DNA of 64,000 nucleotides from Micromonospora aurantiaca ATCC 27029. Lineage in GTDB: Bacteria; Actinomycetota; Actinomycetes; Mycobacteriales; Micromonosporaceae. A model generated the notes under the pieces. That model was given only the letters and a program-made list of their open reading frames with translations. It was not told where the DNA came from and searched no databases. The translations under genes were made by a program, and so were the position numbers. Positions 57,799 through 64,000 of the stretch are shown here, piece after piece. The stretch lies in NCBI RefSeq assembly GCF_000145235.1, contig NC_014391.1, positions 3,914,001 to 3,978,000 on the forward strand, read 5' to 3'. Numbering within the stretch: the stretch's first letter is position 1; the number at the start of each line of letters is the position of its first letter.

Positions 57799-59096
57799 CC
57801 ACAATCGTCGACGTCGAGGTGCACGACGTGCGCTTCCCCACCGCCGCCAGCGGCGACGGCTCGGACGCGATCAACAGGGGCGACTACTCGGCCACGTACG
57901 TGGAGCTGACCACCGACGGCGGGCCGACCGGCACCGGGTTCACGTTCACCAACGGCCGGGGCAACGAGATCACCTGCGCGGCGGTCCGCGCACTCGCCCA
58001 CCACGTCCGGGGGCGCACCGTCGCCGAGATCGCCGCCGAACCCGTGGCGTTCTGGCGCTCGCTCACCGCCGACGTGCAACTGCGCTGGCTCGGCCCGGAG
58101 AAGGGCGTGATCCACATGGCCACCGGCGCGCTCGTCAACGCCGTGTGGGACCTGCGCGCCAAGCTCGCCGGCAAGCCGATGTGGCGGTTCCTCGCCGAGG
58201 CGCCCACCGACGAACTGGTCGCGACAGTCGACTTCCACCACATCACCGACGCGCTCACCCCCGACGAGGCGGCGGCCATCCTGGACAAGGGACGCGACGG
58301 GCTCACCGACCGGCTGGCCGCGCTGGAACGCGACGGGTTCCCCTCGTACACCACGTCGGTGGGCTGGCTCGGCTACCCGGACGAGCAGGTGCGCGCGCTG
58401 ACCCGCGACGCGTACGCGCAGGGGTGGCGCGCGATGAAGATGAAGGTCGGCGGGCGGATCGAGGACGACCTGCGGCGGGCCCGGATCATCCGGGCCGAGA
58501 TCGGCCCGGACGCGCTGCTCATGATGGACGCCAACCAGGTGTGGGACGTGGACGAGGCGATCGCCGCGATGGGCGTGCTCGCCGAGGTCGACCCGTACTG
58601 GATCGAGGAGCCCACGCACGCCGACGACGTCCTCGGGCACGCCCGGATCGCCCGCGCGGTCACCGAGCTGACCGGCGGCCGCTGCCGGGTCGCCACCGGC
58701 GAGGTCGCCGCCAACAAGGTGATCTTCAAGCAGCTGCTCCAGGCCGAGGCGATCGGCGTCATGCAGGTCGACGCCTGCCGGGTCGGCGGGGTGGACGAGG
58801 TGCTCGCCGAACTGCTGCTGGCCGCGAAGTTCGGCGTGCCGGTGTGCCCGCACGCCGGCGGCGTCGGCCTGTGCGAGTACGTGCAGCACCTCGCGATCTT
58901 CGACTACCTGCGGGTCGGCACGAGCCTGGACGGCCGGATGGTCGAGTACGTCGACCACCTGCACGAACACTTCACCGACCCGGTCCGCACCCGGGGCGGG
59001 CGCTACCTGCTGCCCACAGCGCCCGGATACAGCGCCACCATGCGTCCGGAGTCGATCGCGGAGTTCCGCTTCCCGGAGGGACCGGCATGGCGCTGA
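57795..59096 (+). CDS. Enolase-superfamily dehydratase, L-fuconate dehydratase-like
   Basis: A 433-residue enolase-superfamily enzyme. Similarity to L-fuconate dehydratase is strong to the eye: VRFPTAASGDGSDAIN, LRWLGPEKGVIHMATGALVNAVWDL. The KxK pair is Lys215/Lys217 in MKMKVGG; metal ligands are in MMDANQVWD, IEEPTHADD and ATGEVAANK; the His base is in CPHAGGVGL. It dehydrates an acid-sugar. In this locus no altronate (UxaA) or mannonate (UxuA) dehydratase is present, so it may form KDG from the reductase product. ATG 57795 overlaps uxaC. Confidence 0.88.
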   Translation: MTTIVDVEVHDVRFPTAASGDGSDAINRGDYSATYVELTTDGGPTGTGFTFTNGRGNEITCAAVRALAHHVRGRTVAEIAAEPVAFWRSLTADVQLRWLGPEKGVIHMATGALVNAVWDLRAKLAGKPMWRFLAEAPTDELVATVDFHHITDALTPDEAAAILDKGRDGLTDRLAALERDGFPSYTTSVGWLGYPDEQVRALTRDAYAQGWRAMKMKVGGRIEDDLRRARIIRAEIGPDALLMMDANQVWDVDEAIAAMGVLAEVDPYWIEEPTHADDVLGHARIARAVTELTGGRCRVATGEVAANKVIFKQLLQAEAIGVMQVDACRVGGVDEVLAELLLAAKFGVPVCPHAGGVGLCEYVQHLAIFDYLRVGTSLDGRMVEYVDHLHEHFTDPVRTRGGRYLLPTAPGYSATMRPESIAEFRFPEGPAWR

Positions 59097-60571
59097 CCCC
59101 CGACCGGCTCGGCCTGGCCACGCTGCGCCACCTGCCGCCGGAGTCCCGGCCGCTGGTGCGCCCCGGCACCGTGCCGGCCGGCATCGTCCACCTCGGTCTC
59201 GGCGCGTTCCACCGCGCCCACCAGGCCGTGCACACCGAGGCGGCGGTCGGCGCGGCCGGCGGCGACTGGGGCATCATCGGCGTCGCGCCGCGCAGCACCG
59301 ACGTGGTCGAGGCCCTCGACGCACAGGACTGCCTGTTCAGCGTCACCACGCTCGCCGCCGAAGGCGCGGCCACGCGGGTGGTCGGCGCGCTCGCCGGGGT
59401 ACGGCACGCCGCGAGCGACCCGGACGCGGTGGTCGGCCTGCTCGCCGACCCGGCGATCCGGGTGGTCACGCTGACGGTGACCGAGAAGGCGTACCGGCTG
59501 GACCCGGTGACCGCCGCGCTGACAGTGGACGCGGACCTGACCGCCGACCTGACCACCGGCCGTCCCCCGCGTACCGTGCCGGGTCTGCTGGTCCGCGGGC
59601 TGCTCGCCCGCGCCGCCGCCGACGCCGGGCCGATCGCGCTCGTGAGCTGCGACAACCTGCCCGCCAACGGACGGCGGCTGCGCGGTCTGGTCGAGCAGTG
59701 CCTTGCGCTGGCCCGGGTGCCGGACGCGACAGCCGAGCGGGTGCTGGCGGCGGTGACCTGCCCCGGCACCATGGTGGACCGGATCGTGCCGGCCAGCACC
59801 GACGAGACCCGGGACACCGCCCGGCAGGCGCTCGGCGTGACCGACCTCGCGGCGGTCGCCGCCGAACCGTGGTCGCAGTGGGTGATCGAGGACGACTTCC
59901 CCGGCGGCCGTCCGGCCTGGGAACGCTCCGGTGCGATCCTCACCGGCGACGCCGGGCCGTGGGAGCGGCTGAAACTGCGGGCGCTCAACGGCGTGCACTC
60001 CGCCACCGCGTACCTCGGTGCGCTCGCCGGCGCGGAGACGGTGGCCGAGGCGCTGACGCTGCCGCACCTGGACGCGGTGCTGCGGCGGCTGCTCGCCGAG
60101 GAGATCGCGCCGAGCTTCACCCCGCCGCCCGGCGCCGACGTGGCCGACTACGGGGAACAGGTACTGGCCCGTTTCGCCAACCCGGCGATCCGGTACCGGA
60201 CGACGCAGGTCGCCATGGACGGCTCGCAGAAGCTGCCGCAGCGGGTGCTGCACACCGTCGCCGACCTGCGGGCCGCGGGCCGGTCGGCGCGGTGGAGCGC
60301 GCTCGTGGTGGCCGCGTGGCTGCGGTTCCTGCTCGGGTACGCCGACGACGGGCGGCCGCTGCCGCTGGACGACCCGCTCGCGGACCGGCTGCGCGCCGCG
60401 CTGGCCGCCGGAGCGCACACCCCGGCCGGGGTGGTGGACGCGGTCTTCGCACTGCGCGAGGTGTTCCCGGCCGACCTGGCCGCCGACGACGAGTTCCGCG
60501 CCGACGTGACCGGCTGGCTCACCGCGCTGGAACGCCACGGCGTCCGGGCCACGCTGGCGGGCGCCCGGTGA
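59087..60571 (+). CDS. Mannitol dehydrogenase-family oxidoreductase (fructuronate/tagaturonate reductase-like)
   Basis: A 494-residue long-chain polyol dehydrogenase. The Rossmann opening is GIVHLGLGAFHRAHQAVHTE, the central LVSCDNLPANGRRLRGLV is family-typical, and the catalytic Lys/Asn/His lie in LKLRALNGVHSATAYLG. The family covers mannitol dehydrogenase, UxuB (fructuronate) and UxaB (tagaturonate). Since it follows uronate isomerase, reduction of a 5-keto-uronate is likely. ATG 59087 overlaps the dehydratase end by 10 nt. Confidence 0.9.
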   Translation: MALTPDRLGLATLRHLPPESRPLVRPGTVPAGIVHLGLGAFHRAHQAVHTEAAVGAAGGDWGIIGVAPRSTDVVEALDAQDCLFSVTTLAAEGAATRVVGALAGVRHAASDPDAVVGLLADPAIRVVTLTVTEKAYRLDPVTAALTVDADLTADLTTGRPPRTVPGLLVRGLLARAAADAGPIALVSCDNLPANGRRLRGLVEQCLALARVPDATAERVLAAVTCPGTMVDRIVPASTDETRDTARQALGVTDLAAVAAEPWSQWVIEDDFPGGRPAWERSGAILTGDAGPWERLKLRALNGVHSATAYLGALAGAETVAEALTLPHLDAVLRRLLAEEIAPSFTPPPGADVADYGEQVLARFANPAIRYRTTQVAMDGSQKLPQRVLHTVADLRAAGRSARWSALVVAAWLRFLLGYADDGRPLPLDDPLADRLRAALAAGAHTPAGVVDAVFALREVFPADLAADDEFRADVTGWLTALERHGVRATLAGAR

Positions 60572-60623
60572 CCGGCGGCGTGCCGGGGACGCCCGGCGGG
60601 CGGCGACCGGGCGGGGGCCGCTG

Positions 60624-61790
60624 GTGAGCGCCGGCGGCCCGCCGCGGGTGGCGCTGATCGGGGCGAACGGGCACGGCCGCTGGCACCGCCGGGCCATCGC
60701 CGAACTGCACGCGGCCGGGCGTGCGCGCCTTGTCGCGCTGGTCGACGTCCGCCCGCTGGAGGCCGAACCGGACGCGCCGGTCCCACCGGAGGCGGCCGTC
60801 CTCACCGATCACCGGGTCATGCTCGCCCAGTCCCGGCCCGACGTGGTGGTGATCTGCACGCCGCCGCACACCCACCTGCCGATCGCGCTCGACGTACTCG
60901 CCGCCGGGGCGGACCTGCTGCTGGAGAAGCCGCCGGTGCTCGACCTGGTCGAACACCGGACGCTCGCCGAAGCCGCCGCCGCTGCCGGCCGGGCCGTGCA
61001 GGTCAACTTCCAGGCGCTCGGCTCGGCCGCGCTGACCGAACTGACCGGCGCGCTCGGACGGCTCGGTCCGGTCACCGGCATCGCCACGCTCGCCGCCTGG
61101 CAACGCCCGGACGCCTACTACGCCCGCTCCCCCTGGGCCGGGCGACTGTCGGTCGACGGCCGCCCGGCGCTGGACGGCGCACTCGCCAACCCGCTCGCCC
61201 ACGCGCTGATGCAGTGCCTCGCCGTCGCCGAATCGGTCACCGGCGCGCCGGTCCGCCCGGCCCGGATCGAAGTGGAGCGCTACCGCGTCCGCCCGATCGA
61301 GGTGGACGACACCAGTGTGCTGCGGCTGACCCCGCACGCCGGGCCGCCGGTGCTGGCCGCGCTCACCCTCGCCGCCGAGGAACACGTCCCCGGGGAGGTG
61401 CTGGTCACCGGCGAGCGGGGCCGGGCGGTGCTGGAGTACCCGACCGACCGGCTGCGGCTACCCGGCGACGACGCGCCACGCCCGGTGCCCGGCCGCCGCG
61501 GGCTGCTGGCGAACCTGCTCGACCACCGCACCGACGGCACGCCGCTGATCGCGCCGCTGGCGCGCACCGAGCCGTTCACCGCGGTGCTGGACGCGCTGCG
61601 GGACGCACCCGTTCCGACGCTGCTCGACGGGGACCTGGTGCGCGAGGCGGGCGACGGCCCGCAGCGGGTGCGGATGGTGCGGGGCGTCGGCGCGGTGCTG
61701 CGGACCGCCGCGGAGACCGGTGCGCTGCCGTCGGAGGCGGGCGTGCCGTGGGCGGTCAAGCCCTATGTGGTGGATCTACCCGTGCAGTGA
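60624..61790 (+). CDS. Gfo/Idh/MocA family oxidoreductase (2)
   Basis: A 388-residue NAD(P)-dependent oxidoreductase. The dinucleotide loop is ALIGANGHGRWHRRAI, VICTPPHTHLPIALDVLAAGADLLLEKPPVL is the family core with Glu-Lys-Pro, and NPLAHALMQCLAVAE holds the usual His region. It differs clearly from the first copy (55020-56348). GTG 60624 is the start; the 52-bp gap after the reductase keeps it in the operon. The substrate is presumably a sugar acid or its lactone. Confidence 0.88.
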   Translation: MSAGGPPRVALIGANGHGRWHRRAIAELHAAGRARLVALVDVRPLEAEPDAPVPPEAAVLTDHRVMLAQSRPDVVVICTPPHTHLPIALDVLAAGADLLLEKPPVLDLVEHRTLAEAAAAAGRAVQVNFQALGSAALTELTGALGRLGPVTGIATLAAWQRPDAYYARSPWAGRLSVDGRPALDGALANPLAHALMQCLAVAESVTGAPVRPARIEVERYRVRPIEVDDTSVLRLTPHAGPPVLAALTLAAEEHVPGEVLVTGERGRAVLEYPTDRLRLPGDDAPRPVPGRRGLLANLLDHRTDGTPLIAPLARTEPFTAVLDALRDAPVPTLLDGDLVREAGDGPQRVRMVRGVGAVLRTAAETGALPSEAGVPWAVKPYVVDLPVQ

Positions 61791-61819
61791 ATGTCCCTCC
61801 AGGAGAACGGAAACGAGTC

Positions 61820-63163
61820 ATGCGTACCCGAACCGCAGCCGTCGCGGCGCTGGCCGCCGCGCTCGTCCTCACCACCGCCGCGCCCGCGCCGGCCGCACCT
61901 GGTAAGCCGTCCCGGGCCGCCGAGCTGATCGGCCGCCAGACCCTCCCGGCGAACGACGGCTGGGCCGCCGCGGGCACCGGCACCACCGGCGGGTCGGCCG
62001 CCGCGCCGGACCGGGTACACGTCGTGCGTACCCGCGCCGAGCTGGTCGCCGCGCTCGGCGGCGACAACGCCACGAACGCCGCCGACGCCACCCCCAAGAT
62101 CGTGTACGTGGCCGGGACAGTCGACGGTTTCGAAGGACCGGACGGCACCCTGCTGGACTGCGCCGACCTGGCCGACCCGGAGTACTCGCTGCCCGCCTAC
62201 CTGGCCGCGTACGACCCGGCGACCTGGGGCCGGGTCAACCCGAGCGGACCGCTGGAGGCCGCCCGGGTGCGTTCGGTGGCCGAGCAGACCCGGCAGACGC
62301 AGATCAACGTCGGCTCGAACACCACTATCGTCGGGCTGCGCGGCGCGCGGCTCACCGGCCTGACGCTGATGATCGACCGGGTGGCCAACGTGATCGTGCG
62401 CAACATCGAGTTCGCCGACGCCCGGGACTGCTTCCCGGCCTGGTCCCCTGCCGACGGCGACACGGGCAACTGGAACTCCCAGTACGACCAGATCTCGGTG
62501 CGCCGCAGCGAGCACGTCTGGATCGACCACAACACGTTCACCGACGGCGACAACCCGGACAGCGCCCAGCCCGTCTACTTCGGGCGGCCCTGGCAGGTGC
62601 ACGACGGCTCGGTGGACGTCACGCACACCGCCAGCCTGGTCACCGTGTCGTGGAACCGGTTCACCGGCCGGGACAAGGTGATGCTCATCGGCTCGTCGAA
62701 CACGGTCGGCCCGGACGTGGGCCGGCTCAACGTCACCGTGCGGCACAACCTGTTCGACGGCACGCTGCAACGGCTGCCCCGGGTCCGGTTCGGCCAGGTC
62801 GACGTGCACGAGAACCACTACCGGCTCGGCGGGCCCGGCTTCGCGTACGCCCTCGGCGTCGGCGTGCAGTCCGCGCTGTACGCGGAGAACAACTTCTTCA
62901 CGCTCACCGGCGACACCGGCCCCGCCGACCTGCTGTACGACTGGGGCGGCACCGCGCTCACCGAGCGGGGCAGCTGGGTCCGGCAGGGTGACCGCCTGCC
63001 CCGGCCGGTGGACCTGCGCGCCGCGTACAACGCCGCCCACGACCCCGACCTCGGCGGCGACGCCGGGTGGACGCCCACGCTGCGCGCCGCCCGGCCGCTG
63101 CCGGCCCCGCTGGTCCCGTTCGTCGTCGACGCCTTCGCCGGCGCCGGGCGGCTGCCGCTCTGA
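61820..63163 (+). CDS. Secreted pectate lyase (PL1 family)
   Basis: A 447-residue right-handed parallel beta-helix lyase that cleaves polygalacturonate by beta-elimination. A Sec signal peptide covers residues ~1-27 (MRTRTAAVAALAAALVLTTA… APAA). The helix carries VNVIVRNIEFADARDCFPA-type rungs, YDQISVRRSEHVWIDHNTF with Ca2+-site acids, and the conserved WNRFTGRDKVMLIGSS and LPRVRFGQVDVHENHY region with the catalytic Arg. ATG 61820 follows AGGAGA. It closes the catabolic operon and suggests pectin as the natural substrate. Confidence 0.93.
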   Translation: MRTRTAAVAALAAALVLTTAAPAPAAPGKPSRAAELIGRQTLPANDGWAAAGTGTTGGSAAAPDRVHVVRTRAELVAALGGDNATNAADATPKIVYVAGTVDGFEGPDGTLLDCADLADPEYSLPAYLAAYDPATWGRVNPSGPLEAARVRSVAEQTRQTQINVGSNTTIVGLRGARLTGLTLMIDRVANVIVRNIEFADARDCFPAWSPADGDTGNWNSQYDQISVRRSEHVWIDHNTFTDGDNPDSAQPVYFGRPWQVHDGSVDVTHTASLVTVSWNRFTGRDKVMLIGSSNTVGPDVGRLNVTVRHNLFDGTLQRLPRVRFGQVDVHENHYRLGGPGFAYALGVGVQSALYAENNFFTLTGDTGPADLLYDWGGTALTERGSWVRQGDRLPRPVDLRAAYNAAHDPDLGGDAGWTPTLRAARPLPAPLVPFVVDAFAGAGRLPL

Positions 63164-63227
63164 CCTGCGCCCGAGCCCGCACGCGCACCAGCTCGACGCC
63201 GTCGGGGCAACCGCGACCGCTCGTCCC

Positions 63228-63261
63228 GGGCCGGCGTCCCCTCGGGGGGGGTCGCCGGCCC
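63228..63261 (+). terminator. Terminator after the pectate lyase gene
   Basis: GGGCCGGCG and CGCCGGCCC form a perfect 9-bp stem with a 16-nt loop containing a G8 run, 64 bp past the stop codon. The rest of the 286-bp gap to the next gene shows no ORF; GTTT (63324) and GGGAAT (63346) weakly resemble a stress-sigma promoter with a long spacer. Confidence 0.6.
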
Positions 63262-63449
63262 GCCGCGTTGCCGCCTCTGCCGGGCCGCAGGCTGACACGC
63301 CGCCCCCGATGCGCAATGATCACGTTTGACGGACACCGCCGCCGGGGGAATGAATCGGCGGCCACCGGGGACAACAGGGTGAGAATCAGGCGGTGACAGC
63401 GCGAGTGGGCGCCCAGGTCCGGGGACGGGCACGGGACGGAGGGCCGGAC

Positions 63450-63908
63450 GTGACGGGTGGGACATCCGGCGACGTCGGCCCGGTCCTCACCATCGACCTG
63501 CCGGCCGACCCGGCCCGGCTCGCCGCCACCCGGGAACGGTTGCGCGGCTGGCTGCACGACCGGGGCGTGAGTGAGTGGGACGTCGACACCGTCCTCATCG
63601 CCACCGGTGAGGCGTGCGCCAACGCCATCGAGCACGGCTACCGCTTCGCCCGGGAGGGCATCACCACGCTGCGGGCCGAGCTGCGCGGCGACCGGCTGGA
63701 GATCGAGGTACGCGACCGGGGCGGCTGGCGCGCGGCCGACGGCGACGACACCGGCGACCGCGGCCGGGGACGGCTGATCATGGCGCGGGTGATGGACGAG
63801 GCCACCATCGTCGGCACGCCGGAGGGCACCTGCGTACGCCTGGTCAAGCGTCTCACCGGCGACGTGAGCGGCCCGGCGGACGCCGGATCTAGCGAAGATC
63901 AGCTATAA
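63450..63908 (+). CDS. RsbW-like anti-sigma regulatory ATPase (HATPase_c_2)
   Basis: A 152-residue histidine-kinase-like ATPase of the anti-sigma/serine kinase class. The N-box is VLIATGEACANAIEHGYRF, and the G1 box is EVRDRGGWR, followed by RGRGRLIMARVMDEATIVGTPEGTCVRLVK. Such proteins bind and inhibit SigB/SigF-type sigma factors. GTG 63450 follows GGAGGG at ideal spacing and is preferred over GTG 63393, which lacks a site and would add 19 Arg/Gly-rich residues. No sigma or antagonist gene is adjacent in the window. Confidence 0.85.
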   Translation: MTGGTSGDVGPVLTIDLPADPARLAATRERLRGWLHDRGVSEWDVDTVLIATGEACANAIEHGYRFAREGITTLRAELRGDRLEIEVRDRGGWRAADGDDTGDRGRGRLIMARVMDEATIVGTPEGTCVRLVKRLTGDVSGPADAGSSEDQL

Positions 63909-63915
63909 GGGACGC

Positions 63916-64000
63916 ATGGAGTTCCCCGCGTACCTCGCCACCATGCCGATGCACGCGATCACCGAGATCCACGGTGAGCCCGGGCTGCTGGCCCGGTTCC
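63916..64000 (+). CDS. Truncated ORF at window end, unknown
   Basis: ATG 63916 follows TAAGGGACGC, 7 bp after the RsbW-like gene stop, and the frame is open to base 64000. Only 28 residues are visible (MEFPAYLATMPMHAITEIHG…). No domain can be named. The short spacing suggests co-transcription with the RsbW-like gene. Confidence 0.55.
   Translation, partial: MEFPAYLATMPMHAITEIHGEPGLLARF

Noticed and set aside
63393..63449. GTG 63393 as start of the RsbW-like gene
   Set aside because: It has no ribosome site and adds an Arg/Gly-rich stretch not typical of the family, while GTG 63450 has GGAGGG at ideal spacing.

Overview
The window is a high-GC actinomycete chromosome segment, most likely from a Micromonosporaceae member (Micromonospora-like). 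The evidence is the strong G/C third-position bias, frequent GTG starts, chains of 4-nt ATGA/GTGA overlaps, a SARP regulator beside a type II PKS, two F420-type oxidoreductases, an LppM-type lipoprotein and a large LuxR (LAL) regulator. No rRNA, tRNA, CRISPR, transposase or integrase was seen. Both ends cut a gene.

Region 1 (1-3.7 kb): a truncated AMP-forming acyl ligase; a TetR regulator divergent from a promoter feeding a tiny basic ORF, a group-2 sigma-70 factor and a Vat/XAT-type acetyltransferase; and a 42-aa membrane peptide.

Region 2 (3.7-13.1 kb): a type II polyketide locus. One eight-gene minus-strand operon runs TcmI-like cyclase, AccD-AccA fusion, biotin carboxyl carrier, biotin carboxylase, a single-chain ACP-aromatase/cyclase, cupin, KS-alpha and KS-beta/CLF, each gene overlapping the next. 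A SARP regulator and a second TcmI-like cyclase diverge from it. The set resembles whiE spore-pigment genes II-VII plus a private malonyl-CoA supply. No ketoreductase, oxygenase, acyltransferase or PPTase is present here.

Region 3 (13.3-32.4 kb): mostly housekeeping and accessory genes. They include a TM/HhH repeat protein, LtrA, an F420-type LLM oxidoreductase, an APC transporter, DUF5995, an LAL regulator, a cyclase/ATPase with altered catalytic motifs, PaaI/PaaK, a CrcB pair, an MFS exporter divergent from a LacI regulator with a visible operator, and a Ddn-like reductase.

Region 4 (32.6-47.1 kb): an LppM-like lipoprotein, then a one-directional, tightly packed phage-tail-like contractile injection system (CIS) locus. 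It holds a small TM protein, a membrane protein with an HExxH motif, a cap/Afp16-position protein, sheath, tube, a 518-aa low-complexity protein, tube adaptor, VgrG-like spike, a Cys/His tip-position protein, gp25, a baseplate-J protein fused to an Asp-box propeller, tail protein I, and three membrane proteins. No tape measure, AAA+ ATPase, tail fibre or second tube gene was found.

Region 5 (47.1-63.2 kb): a uronate/pectin catabolic locus. The minus side holds a LacI regulator, a sugar ABC importer (binding protein and two permeases), a YesL/DUF624-like protein, a DUF6807 protein, KDG kinase and KDPG aldolase. The plus side holds two Gfo/Idh/MocA oxidoreductases, uronate isomerase, an L-fuconate-dehydratase-like enolase, a fructuronate/tagaturonate reductase-like dehydrogenase and a secreted pectate lyase. 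LacI-type palindromes lie in the divergent intergenic region. The window ends with an RsbW-like ATPase and a truncated ORF.

Two families of interspersed repeats are visible: long palindromes built on GATCTTG (28.1 and 37.4 kb) and a 34-bp element starting exactly at a stop codon (45.8 and 48.8 kb, inverted to each other).
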